Positions 1 to 8,825 of a DNA stretch of 64,000 nucleotides are shown piece by piece. This DNA is from an uncultured Oscillospiraceae bacterium. Its GTDB lineage: Bacteria > Bacillota > Clostridia > Oscillospirales > Oscillospiraceae. The notes below the pieces were generated by a model, which did no database searches, had not been told where the DNA came from, and worked only from the letters and a program-made list of their open reading frames with translations. Each line of letters begins with the position of its first letter. The first letter of the stretch is position 1. The DNA lies in assembly GCA_947627735.1 (NCBI GenBank), contig CANQXG010000007.1, positions 1 through 64,000 of the forward strand, written 5' to 3'. The position numbers and the translations under genes are program-made.

Positions 1-77
1 CCTTTTTGTCGTGCCCTTTCCTCCGCTGTACTTTTTCTTCATTTTGGGCTTGACTTTTTATTCGCAGGCTCCTGTTA

Positions 78-692
78 TCACAGACACGTCCGGCAATACG
101 CCGCCGCGTCGAAGCTGTCCAGACCGCTGTCGCTGCGCAGATACAGCGGATGATGGGGGTGGCCCCGCTTGGACCTGGGTCCGGCGGTATACCACACCGC
201 GCCGTGGCGCCGGCCCACCTCGATCATATCCGCCAGGCACCGGCGCAGATAGGGCCTGCTCTCGATCACGTTCCCCCAGGCGGCCCACACCGCCGGGGCC
301 GGTCCGCCCCGCTCCAGCGCCCAGTCGAAGGCGGCCATGTTCTCCCGGTGCAGCGCCGGGTTCATCTCCCGCTCCATGTCCTTCGGCCTGGTGGCCCGCT
401 GGGCGTAGACGTTGAACATGATGAAGCTGTCGAAACCGTTGCCCAGAGCGATGCGCTCCACGCTCTTCAGCGTGGGGTCCAGATTCCCCGGCTCCGCCGT
501 GGAGGGGTTGACGCCGATGCAGATGATGGGCCGCTCCCCCCGGGTGCCCAATATGTACCGGTAATCGGCGTAATGATCCGGCACGTACAGCCACCGGTCC
601 GTGTCGTATCCGACCGGGCCGCCGGAGCCGGCCAGGGCCTGGTCAAAGGACAGGACGGACTGCTCCGTGGTGGGCGCGGATGGGATGTGCAT
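78..692 (-). CDS. DUF1643 domain-containing protein
   Basis: 204-aa ORF; ICIGVNPSTAEP...DPTLKSVERIA...FDSFIMFNVYAQRATRPKDM pattern typical of DUF1643. Confidence 0.8.
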   Translation of the reverse strand: MHIPSAPTTEQSVLSFDQALAGSGGPVGYDTDRWLYVPDHYADYRYILGTRGERPIICIGVNPSTAEPGNLDPTLKSVERIALGNGFDSFIMFNVYAQRATRPKDMEREMNPALHRENMAAFDWALERGGPAPAVWAAWGNVIESRPYLRRCLADMIEVGRRHGAVWYTAGPRSKRGHPHHPLYLRSDSGLDSFDAAAYCRTCL

Positions 693-787
693 GCCACCAT
701 CTCCTTTCTCTCTGCATTATAATTGACAGAACGGCAAAAGGGAAGTAAAATCAACAAAATAACACCTTGGAAAGGCAGGTGCGCGCC

Positions 788-2815
788 ATGGCGACGCCGG
801 AGATCCTGGCCCCCGTGGGGGGAGAAGAACAGCTCCTGGCCGCGGTCCGCTGCGGGGCGGACAGCGTGTACCTGGGCACCACCGCCTTCAACGCCCGGCG
901 CAGCGCCGCCAATTTCGGCCCGGAAGCCCTGGCTAAGGCCGTGAGCTACTGCCGCGCCCGCGGGGCAAAGGTCTATGTGACCGTGAACACCCTGGTGATG
1001 GACGGCGAACTCGCCGCCCTGGAGGCGACGGCGGACGCCGTGGCCGCCGCCGGGGCCGATGCCGTGATACTGCAGGACATGGCCGCGCTGCGGCTGTTCC
1101 GGGACAAGTACCCCTCCCTGCGCCGGATAGCCTCCACCCAGACCGCCGTCCACAGCGCCGACGGCGCCCGCTTTTTGCAGGACGCGGGCTTCGACGGCTT
1201 CGTGCTGGCCCGGGAGCTGACCCTGGGGGAGATGGAGAAGATATGCTCCGCCGTCACCATCCCGGCGGAGGCCTTCGTCCACGGGGCACACTGCATGAGC
1301 CTGTCCGGTGCCTGCTACCTGTCCGCCATGCTGGGAGGCCGCAGCGGCAACCGGGGCCTGTGCGCCCAGCCCTGCCGGCTGGACTGGCGCTGCGGCGGGG
1401 CGGACCATGTGCTGAGCCTGAAGGACATGAGCCTCATCGGCCACATCCGCGCCCTGGCTGACGCCGGGGTGGCGGCGCTGAAGATCGAGGGCCGGATGAA
1501 GCGTCCGGAGTATGTGGCGGCGGCGGTGACCGCCTGCGTGAACGCCCGGGCGGGCCGGCCCTATGACGGCCGGACCCTGGCCGCCGTGTTCTCCCGCAGC
1601 GGCTTCACCGACGGCTACCTCACCGGAAAGCGGGATAAGGCCATGTTCGGCTTCCGCACCAAAGAGGACGTGACCGGCGCCGAGCAGGTGCTGCCCCGGC
1701 TGGCGGCCCTGTACCGGAAAGAAACGCCCCTCGTGCCGGTGGACATGGACTTTTCCATGGACGGCGCCGGCGCACGCCTCACCGTCACCGACGGGAACAA
1801 CACGGTCACCGCGGACGGCCCCGTCCCGGAGGCCGCCCTCACCCGCCCCCTGGACCCGGACCGGGCTGGGGAGAGCCTGTCCCGGACCGGCGGGACGCAA
1901 TATTATGTCAACTCTTTCCGCGCTGGCATCGCCCCCGGCCTGACCCTGCCCGCCGCGGCCCTGAACGGCATGCGCCGCTCGGCCCTGGCGGAGCTGGATG
2001 CTCTCCGGAGCGCAGCGCCGGCCATCGCCCGGGGCACTTACGCCCCCGTCGTCCCTGTACGGCGCGATCACCCTTCCCCCGCCCCCCTGTGGGCGCGGTT
2101 TTATACGGCGGACCAGATCACCGGCGGGGAGGCCCTGGAGCGGATCATCCTGCCCCTGAACCAAGTCACCCCCGCCCTGCTGGAACGGTATGGGGACAAG
2201 CTGACGGGCCAGCTGCCCGCGGTGTGCTTCCCGGAGGACGAGCCGGCCCTGGAGCGGCAGGTGCGCGCCCTGGCCGGTCAGGGGCTGGGCCAGCTGTGGA
2301 CGGACAACATCTACGGCATCCAGCTGGGCCGTCGCCTGGGCCTCACCGTCCGGGGCGGCTTCGGCCTGAACATCGCCAACGCCCAGGCCATGGATTTTTA
2401 TGTAAACCATCTCGCCAGCCTGACGGTGTCCTTCGAGCTGCCCATGGGGGCCGTCAAGGCCCTGGACGGCCCCCTGCCCTGGGGGATCGCGGCCTACGGC
2501 TATCTGCCGCTGATGCGCTTCCGCAGCTGCCCCGTCCGGGCACACCTGGGCTGCGAAAAGTGCGGCGGCCTGGGCAGCCTCACCGACCGGCGGGGGGTGA
2601 GCTTCCCCGTGGAGTGCGGCGGCCGGCGGTATGCCACATTGCTCAACAGCGTGCCCCTGCACATCGCCGGCCGGGAGGGGGCGGGGGATTTCCGGCTGCT
2701 GTGGTTCACCCGGGAGAGCCGGGAGGACTGCGGCCGGGTCATCGACGATTTCCTGACCGGCCGCCCGGCCGCCGGCCCCCGGACAGGTGGGTTATACTAC
2801 CGCAAACTTCTGTAA
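788..2815 (+). CDS. U32 family peptidase
   Basis: MATPEILAPVGGEEQLLAAVRCGADSVYLG and GNRGLCAQPCRLDW / KIEGRMKRPEYV motifs; start at ATG 788 preferred to 767. Confidence 0.9.
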   Translation: MATPEILAPVGGEEQLLAAVRCGADSVYLGTTAFNARRSAANFGPEALAKAVSYCRARGAKVYVTVNTLVMDGELAALEATADAVAAAGADAVILQDMAALRLFRDKYPSLRRIASTQTAVHSADGARFLQDAGFDGFVLARELTLGEMEKICSAVTIPAEAFVHGAHCMSLSGACYLSAMLGGRSGNRGLCAQPCRLDWRCGGADHVLSLKDMSLIGHIRALADAGVAALKIEGRMKRPEYVAAAVTACVNARAGRPYDGRTLAAVFSRSGFTDGYLTGKRDKAMFGFRTKEDVTGAEQVLPRLAALYRKETPLVPVDMDFSMDGAGARLTVTDGNNTVTADGPVPEAALTRPLDPDRAGESLSRTGGTQYYVNSFRAGIAPGLTLPAAALNGMRRSALAELDALRSAAPAIARGTYAPVVPVRRDHPSPAPLWARFYTADQITGGEALERIILPLNQVTPALLERYGDKLTGQLPAVCFPEDEPALERQVRALAGQGLGQLWTDNIYGIQLGRRLGLTVRGGFGLNIANAQAMDFYVNHLASLTVSFELPMGAVKALDGPLPWGIAAYGYLPLMRFRSCPVRAHLGCEKCGGLGSLTDRRGVSFPVECGGRRYATLLNSVPLHIAGREGAGDFRLLWFTRESREDCGRVIDDFLTGRPAAGPRTGGLYYRKLL

Positions 2816-2863
2816 TCGAGCGTGTCCGCATAGTCTGCTGATAGGTGCAAAGGAGGTGTATCC

Positions 2864-3427
2864 GTGAGTCTTTGGGAGCTGTTCATCCTGGCGCTGGGCC
2901 TGTCCATGGACGCCTTCGCCGTGAGCATATGCAAGGGCCTGAGCCTGGGCCGGCGCATCGGGGCGCGGCACATGGCCCTGGCGGGGGCCTGGTTCGGCGG
3001 GTTCCAGGCGCTGATGCCGCTGCTGGGCTACTTCCTGGGCCGGTTCTTCGCGGAGATGATCACCGCCTACGACCACTGGATCGCCTTCATCCTGCTGGCT
3101 TTCATCGGCGGGAAGATGGTCTGGGAGGCCCTGGACCCCAAGGAGGAGAAGGTGGACGACGCCATGGACGGCAGGACCATGTTCATCCTGGCGGTGGCCA
3201 CCAGCATCGACGCGCTGGCGGTGGGCGTCACCTTCGCGTTCCTGGCGGTGGATATCCTGCCGGCGGTGCTGTTCATCGGCGCCACCACCTTCCTCTGCTC
3301 GGCGGCGGGGGTGAAGATCGGCAGCGTGTTCGGCGCCCGCTACAAGCAGAAGGCGGAGCTGGCCGGCGGGATCGTGCTGGTACTAATCGGCCTAAAGATC
3401 CTGCTGGAGGGCCTGGGCATTTTGTGA
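2864..3427 (+). CDS. mntP: Manganese efflux pump MntP family protein
   Basis: 187 aa; LALGLSMDAFAVSICKGL and ATSIDALAVGVTFAFL motifs, multiple TM segments. Confidence 0.88.
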   Translation: MSLWELFILALGLSMDAFAVSICKGLSLGRRIGARHMALAGAWFGGFQALMPLLGYFLGRFFAEMITAYDHWIAFILLAFIGGKMVWEALDPKEEKVDDAMDGRTMFILAVATSIDALAVGVTFAFLAVDILPAVLFIGATTFLCSAAGVKIGSVFGARYKQKAELAGGIVLVLIGLKILLEGLGIL

Positions 3428-3507
3428 GATTTGCCGGGGGCGTGCCCGGTTGTAAAAAAACGCAAAAATGTGTATAATCTGGTATACTGTAAAAAATGCA
3501 CCGTTTT

Positions 3508-3618
3508 GCGCGGGGGAGCTCGAGGGGGACGTCAGTCCCGCCTCGAATAGGATCTGACGCCCCGCGCGGAGCGCGGCGAGCGGCGCGAGGACTTTTTTGC
3601 CGTTTACGGCAAAAAAGT
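3508..3618 (+). ncRNA. Candidate structured leader upstream of glnS
   Basis: Nested pairings 3508-3515/3560-3567 (gcgcgggg/ccccgcgc), 3520-3530/3535-3546 (tcgagg+gggac / gtccc+cctcga), and 12-bp hairpin 3591-3602/3607-3618 (acttttttgccg/cggcaaaaaagt). Confidence 0.5.
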
Positions 3619-3649
3619 ACCGGCGTCATTAAGAAGAGAGGCGCTTTTC

Positions 3650-5311
3650 ATGGACGAGAACGCGAAAAACTTTATTCTGGACTTTGTCGCCGAGGACATC
3701 GCCCCCGGCGGGCGCTTTGAGGGCCGGCAGGTACACACCCGCTTCCCGCCGGAACCCAACGGCTATCTGCACATCGGCCACTGCAAGGCCCTGTGCATCG
3801 ACTTCGGCACCGCGGAGCGCTTCGGCGGCATCACCAACCTGCGCATGGACGACACCAACCCCGCCAAGGAGGATACCGAGTACGTGGACGCCATCAAGGA
3901 GGACATCCACTGGCTGGGCTTCGACTGGGGCGACCGGTTCTTCTATGGCAGCGATTACTTTGAAAAGACCTATGAGCTGGCGGAGGGCCTCATTAAGAAG
4001 GGCCTGGCCTATGTCTGTGAGCTGACCCCTGAGCAGTTCAGGGAGTACCGGGGCGACGTGGGCACCCCCGCCCGCAGCCCCTGGCGGGACCGGCCCATCG
4101 AGGAGAGCCTGGACCTGTTCCACCGGATGCGGGACGGCGAGTTCCCCGAGGGCAAGTACACCCTCCGGGCCAAGATCGACCTGGCCAGCGGCAACTTCAA
4201 CATGCGCGACCCGGTGCTGTACCGCATCCGGTACATCGAGCACCACCGCCAGGGCACCAAGTGGTGCGTCTTCCCCATGTACGACTTCGCCCACCCCATC
4301 CAGGACGCCCTGGAGGGCATCACCCACAGCCTGTGCTCCCTGGAGTATGAGGACCACCGTCCCCTGTACGACTGGGTCATCAACAATGTGGACGTGCCGT
4401 CGAAGCCCCGGCAGATCGAATTCAGCCGCCTGGGCATCAACTACACCGTCATGAGCAAGCGCAAACTGCGCAAGCTGGTGGAGGAGCACTACGTTTCCGG
4501 CTGGGACGACCCCCGCATGCCCACCCTGTGCGGCCTGCGCCGCCGGGGCTACACCCCCACCGCCGTGCGCACCTTCATCAGCCGCATCGGCGTCAGCAAG
4601 GTCACCAGCACCGTGGAGTACTCCTTCCTGGAGCACTGCCTGCGGGAGGAGCTGAACCTGTCCGCCCCTCGGCGGATGGCGGTGCTGCGGCCTGTGAAGC
4701 TTCTCATCACCAACTACCCCGCCGGCCAGACGGAGACCTTCCAGGTCGAGAACAACAACCTGGACCCCGCCGCCGGCACCCGTCCCGTGACCTTCTCCCG
4801 GGAGCTGTGGATCGAGGCGGACGACTTCCTGGCCGAGCCGGTGCCCAAGTATAAGCGCCTCACCCCCGGCGGCCCCGAGTGCCGGCTGAAGGGCGCGTAC
4901 CTCATCCGCTGCACCGGCTATGAGACCGCCCCCGACGGCACCGTCACGGTCCTGGCCGAGTACGACCCGGACTCCCGGGGCGGCGACCCTGCCGACGGGC
5001 GCAAGGTGAAGGGCGGCACCCTCCACTGGGTGAACGCCGCCGACTGCGTGGACGCGGAGGTGCGCCTGTACGACAACCTCTTCGCCGACCCCGAGCCGGA
5101 CGCGGCGGAGAACTTCCTGGACTGCCTGTCCGACCACTCCCTGGAGGTGCTCACCGGCTGCAAGCTGGAGCGGTCCCTGGAAAATGCCCTGGCCCCGGAG
5201 AGCTTCCAATTCCTGCGCACCGGCTACTTCGCCGTGGACAACAAGGACTCCGCCCCCGGCCACCTGGTGTTCAACCGCTCCGTGGCCCTGAAGGACAGCT
5301 TCAAACCCTGA
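3650..5311 (+). CDS. glnS: Glutamine--tRNA ligase
   Basis: HTRFPPEPNGYLHIGHCKA, VMSKRK motif; full-length GlnRS. Confidence 0.95.
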   Translation: MDENAKNFILDFVAEDIAPGGRFEGRQVHTRFPPEPNGYLHIGHCKALCIDFGTAERFGGITNLRMDDTNPAKEDTEYVDAIKEDIHWLGFDWGDRFFYGSDYFEKTYELAEGLIKKGLAYVCELTPEQFREYRGDVGTPARSPWRDRPIEESLDLFHRMRDGEFPEGKYTLRAKIDLASGNFNMRDPVLYRIRYIEHHRQGTKWCVFPMYDFAHPIQDALEGITHSLCSLEYEDHRPLYDWVINNVDVPSKPRQIEFSRLGINYTVMSKRKLRKLVEEHYVSGWDDPRMPTLCGLRRRGYTPTAVRTFISRIGVSKVTSTVEYSFLEHCLREELNLSAPRRMAVLRPVKLLITNYPAGQTETFQVENNNLDPAAGTRPVTFSRELWIEADDFLAEPVPKYKRLTPGGPECRLKGAYLIRCTGYETAPDGTVTVLAEYDPDSRGGDPADGRKVKGGTLHWVNAADCVDAEVRLYDNLFADPEPDAAENFLDCLSDHSLEVLTGCKLERSLENALAPESFQFLRTGYFAVDNKDSAPGHLVFNRSVALKDSFKP

Positions 5312-5331
5312 TAAAAACCTCACCAAATACA

Positions 5332-5359
5332 GGCGGCGCGGCCAAGTGGCCGCGCCGCC
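5332..5359. terminator. Bidirectional terminator between convergent glnS and pcp
   Basis: ggcggcgcggcc-aagt-ggccgcgccgcc, perfect 12-bp stem between convergent genes. Confidence 0.75.
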
Positions 5360-5376
5360 GATTTCATTTGTCCGCC

Positions 5377-5982
5377 TCAGGCGCCGAAGATGGCCCCCAC
5401 GGCTGCCGTCAGGCCCCGGACCATGTCCTCCAGGGCCATGCTGGGCGTGCCCGGCTTGTCCCGGACCTGCTCCGGGGCGTAGGGCACGTGCATGAACCCC
5501 GCCCGCACCCCGGGCCGCTCCCGGGCCAGCAGATGCAGCAGGCTGTACAGCAGATGGTTGCACACGAAGGTACCCGCGGTATAGGACACCGCCGCCTCCA
5601 CCCCGGCGGCCCGGATGGCCTCCGCCATGGCCTTCACCGGCAGCGTGGCGAAGTAGGCCGCCGGCCCCTCCGGCGCCACCGGCCTGTCCACGGGCATGTC
5701 CCCGGCGTTGTCCGGCATGCGGGCGTCGTCCAGGTTCACCGCCACCCGCTCCGGGGTCATGGCGCTCCGCCCCCCGGCCTGGCCCAGGCAGAGCACCGCG
5801 TCCGGCGCATAGGTCCGTATGGCCTCCGCCACCGGCGCGAAACACCCGGTGAAGGTCACCGGCACCGTCACCTTCACGATCTCTATCTCCCCCACCCGGT
5901 CCGGCAGGCGCCTCATGGCCTCCAGGGCCGGGTTCATGCTCTCGCCCCCGAAGGGTTCAAAGGCCGTCAGCAGCAGCTTCAT
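5377..5982 (-). CDS. pcp: Pyroglutamyl-peptidase I
   Basis: MKLLLTAFEPFGGESMNPALEAM...VLCLGQAGGR...TAGTFVCNHLLY; start at CAT 5980-5982. Confidence 0.9.
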   Translation of the reverse strand: MKLLLTAFEPFGGESMNPALEAMRRLPDRVGEIEIVKVTVPVTFTGCFAPVAEAIRTYAPDAVLCLGQAGGRSAMTPERVAVNLDDARMPDNAGDMPVDRPVAPEGPAAYFATLPVKAMAEAIRAAGVEAAVSYTAGTFVCNHLLYSLLHLLARERPGVRAGFMHVPYAPEQVRDKPGTPSMALEDMVRGLTAAVGAIFGA

Positions 5983-6043
5983 CACGCTCTCCTCCCCTGG
6001 CCCGCTCCCGGGCACGACAAAAGTATAGCACCCTCTTTCCCTG

Positions 6044-6072
6044 TTGACAAGCGCCGCCGGGACGGGTAAGAT
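6044..6072 (+). promoter_or_regulatory. Sigma-A-type promoter (TTGACA-N17-TAAGAT)
   Basis: ttgaca 6044-6049, 17-bp spacer, taagat 6067-6072; -10 ends 6 nt before ATG 6079. Confidence 0.7.
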
Positions 6073-6078
6073 GGCGGC

Positions 6079-6624
6079 ATGAACGTTTACGATTTTGACA
6101 AGACCATCTATCCCCGGGACAGCACCGCCCAGTTCTATCTGTGGTGCCTGCGCCGCTATCCCGCCGCGTGGCTGACCCTGCCCTGCACGGCATGGGCATT
6201 TTTCTGCATAGGCCTGAAGCTGAAGAAAAAGACCGCCTGCAAGCAGATCTTCTACCGCTTCCTGCGCCATGTGCCCGCCGACGCGCCGGAGATATTCTGG
6301 CGGGAGCACATCGGCGATATCTGCCCCTGGTACCTGGCCCAGCGGCGGCAGGACGATCTGGTGATCTCCGCGTCGCCGGAATTTCTGCTGGCCCCCGCCG
6401 CCCGGCGGACGGGCTTTGCCCTGATGGCCTCCCCCGTGGACCAGGCCACCGGCGTATACGCCGGCGAGAACTGCCACGGCGAGGAAAAGGTCCGCCGTTT
6501 CCGGGAAAAGTACGGAAACGCCCCCGTGGAGGGCTTCTGGTCCGACTCCCGGTCCGACGCGCCCATGGCCGCCCTGGCCCAGCACGCCTGGCTGGTCACA
6601 AGGGATGGTATCGTCCCCTGGTGA
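6079..6624 (+). CDS. HAD family phosphatase
   Basis: MNVYDFDKTIYPRDST (DxDxT), SASPEF, FWSDSRSDAPM. Confidence 0.8.
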   Translation: MNVYDFDKTIYPRDSTAQFYLWCLRRYPAAWLTLPCTAWAFFCIGLKLKKKTACKQIFYRFLRHVPADAPEIFWREHIGDICPWYLAQRRQDDLVISASPEFLLAPAARRTGFALMASPVDQATGVYAGENCHGEEKVRRFREKYGNAPVEGFWSDSRSDAPMAALAQHAWLVTRDGIVPW

Positions 6625-6805
6625 GGGCTTTTCCCCGCCCTCCAGATATTGGGATTTACATAACGCTTTTCCCTTGTAGAAGTGCATAAAAGAAACCAGA
6701 ATTTTGGAAAAACATCGGAAGATTCGTCCATTGTAAATCCGACGCTGTGCGTAGTAGAATGTATGGTATCAAGGGAAGTATTTCCCACTGCTGGAGGGCA
6801 CGGCC

Positions 6806-7378
6806 ATGAGAGTTCTGGAGCAGCGCATCCTGCGGGACGGCAAGGTCCGCCCCGGCGGCGTGCTGAAGGTAGACGGCTTTCTGAACCACCAGATGGACGT
6901 GGAGCTGTTCGGCCAGCTGGCAAAGCAGTGGCACGCCGCCTTCGCCGGCGACAACGTGAATAAGATCCTTACCATAGAGGCATCCGGCATTGGGCTGGCC
7001 TGTATCGCCGCCCAGGAGTTCGGGTGCCCTGTTTTATTCGCTAAAAAGTCAAAGACAAAAAACATCGACGGCTCGGTCTACACCACACGGGTGGAGAGCT
7101 TCACCCACGGCAACGTCTATGACGTGATCGTGGCACGGGAGTATCTGCTGCCCACGGACCGGGTCCTTCTTATCGACGATTTCCTGGCCAACGGCGCGGC
7201 CCTGGAGGGGCTGTGCGACCTGGTGCGCCAGGCCGGCGCCACCCTGGTGGGCGCGGGCATCGCCGTGGAGAAGTGCTTCCAGCCCGGCGGGGCGCGGCTG
7301 CGGGCCGCGGGGCTGCGCATCGAATCCCTTGCCCGGATAAAGTCCATGTCCGACAGCGCTCTGGAGTTCATGGACTGA
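6806..7378 (+). CDS. xpt: Xanthine phosphoribosyltransferase
   Basis: MRVLEQRILRDGKVRPGGVLKVDGFLNHQMDV, VLLIDDFLANGAALEGL PRPP motif. Confidence 0.93.
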   Translation: MRVLEQRILRDGKVRPGGVLKVDGFLNHQMDVELFGQLAKQWHAAFAGDNVNKILTIEASGIGLACIAAQEFGCPVLFAKKSKTKNIDGSVYTTRVESFTHGNVYDVIVAREYLLPTDRVLLIDDFLANGAALEGLCDLVRQAGATLVGAGIAVEKCFQPGGARLRAAGLRIESLARIKSMSDSALEFMD

Positions 7379-7442
7379 CCTCATTCCTTCGCGCGTAACA
7401 ACATCTGCACATAGAAAAAGAAAAAATTTAGGAGGACGAATC

Positions 7443-8744
7443 ATGAAAAAGCTTCTCGCTCTGCTTCTGGCCCTGATGATGGTGCTGTCCCTGGCCGCCT
7501 GCGGCGGCAGCGGCAGCGACTCGCCCGCCGCCGACGAGGGCGGCGCCATGGAGATGCCCACTGCCCCCGCGCCCCGGGATCTGGACCCCATCGACCCCGC
7601 CGAGCTGAAGATCGGCATGGTCTGCATCGGCGACGACAACTCCGGCTATGACGTGGCCCACCTGACCGGCCTGCGCGCCGCCTGCGAGGCCCTGGGCGTG
7701 CCCGCCGAGAACGTGATCTACAAGTACAACACCCCCGAAACGGAGCTGGCTTACGACGCCTGCGTGGACTGCGCCGAGCAGGGCTGCCAGATCATCTTCA
7801 CCGACTCCTACGGCCATCAGGAGCACACCCTCCGGGCCGCCCAGGAGTACCCCGACGTGACCTTCTTCGCCATGACCGGCGACCAGGCTCTGCTGGAGGG
7901 CCTGCCCAACCTGAAGAACGCCTTCAACCACACCTTTGAGTCCCGCTACGTTTCCGGCGTGGTGGCCGGCATGAAGCTGCAGGAGATGATCGCCAACGGC
8001 GAGCTGACCGACGCCAACTATGACGCCGACGGCAACGCCAAGATCGGCTACGTGGGCGCTTACCCCTACGCCGAGGTGGTTTCCGGCTACACCGCCTTCT
8101 ATCTGGGCGTGCGCTCCATCGTGGAGAACGTGGTCATGGACGTGCAGTACACCAACTCCTGGTTCGACCAGACCGGCGAGGGCGCTGCCGCCGAGGCCCT
8201 GATGAGCAACGGCTGCTGCATCATCAGCCAGCACGCCGACTCCACCGGCGCCCCCTCCGCCGTCCAGGCCGCCCATGAGGCCGGCTCCAACGTCTACTGC
8301 GTGGGCTACAACATCGACATGCGCTCCGTGGCTCCCGACACCGCCCTGACCTCCGCCGCCAACGACTGGAGCGTGTACTACACCTTCGCCATCCAGTCCC
8401 TCATCAACGGCGAGGACGTGAACGTGGACTGGTCCGCCGGCTATGCCGAGGGCGCCAACAAGATCTTCGACCTGAATGAGTCCATCGTGGCCGACGGCAC
8501 CGCCGAGAAGGTGGCCGAGGTGGAGGCCGCCATCGCCGACGGCTCCCTGCAGGTGTTCGACTGCTCCACCTTCACCGTGGGCGGCGAGCATCCCACCTCC
8601 TTCCTGGCCATCGACCTGGACGGCGACTTCAACGGCGATGTGGGCGAGGCCATCGTGGACGGCGTGTTCCAGGAGTCCACGCTCCGCTCCGCGCCTTACT
8701 TCTCCCTGCGCATCGACGGCATCACCGAGCTGAACGCCGGCTGA
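7443..8744 (+). CDS. BMP family ABC transporter substrate-binding lipoprotein
   Basis: Lipoprotein signal MKKLLALLLALMMVLSLAACGGS; BMP-type domain; followed by matching ATPase and permeases. Confidence 0.9.
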   Translation: MKKLLALLLALMMVLSLAACGGSGSDSPAADEGGAMEMPTAPAPRDLDPIDPAELKIGMVCIGDDNSGYDVAHLTGLRAACEALGVPAENVIYKYNTPETELAYDACVDCAEQGCQIIFTDSYGHQEHTLRAAQEYPDVTFFAMTGDQALLEGLPNLKNAFNHTFESRYVSGVVAGMKLQEMIANGELTDANYDADGNAKIGYVGAYPYAEVVSGYTAFYLGVRSIVENVVMDVQYTNSWFDQTGEGAAAEALMSNGCCIISQHADSTGAPSAVQAAHEAGSNVYCVGYNIDMRSVAPDTALTSAANDWSVYYTFAIQSLINGEDVNVDWSAGYAEGANKIFDLNESIVADGTAEKVAEVEAAIADGSLQVFDCSTFTVGGEHPTSFLAIDLDGDFNGDVGEAIVDGVFQESTLRSAPYFSLRIDGITELNAG

Positions 8745-8754
8745 TAAGCACTGC

Positions 8755-8795
8755 AAAAAGGCGCTGTCCCACAGACAGCGCCTTTTCCTTTTTTT
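8755..8795 (+). terminator. Intra-operon terminator/attenuator between substrate-binding protein and ATPase genes
   Basis: aaaaggcgctgtc-ccaca-gacagcgcctttt followed by ccttttttt. Confidence 0.8.
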
Positions 8796-8825
8796 GATCC
8801 AACCATTCCCACGAAAGGAGAACCC

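Noticed and set aside
467-2662. 731-aa minus-strand ORF
   Set aside because: Antisense to the U32 peptidase gene; no signal beyond GC-driven openness.
3428-3649. T-box leader for glnS
   Set aside because: No recognisable T-box antiterminator consensus (TGGNACCGCG) despite multiple hairpins.
6625-6805. Possible purine riboswitch upstream of xpt
   Set aside because: Looked for the conserved purine-aptamer loop/junction segments and did not find them.
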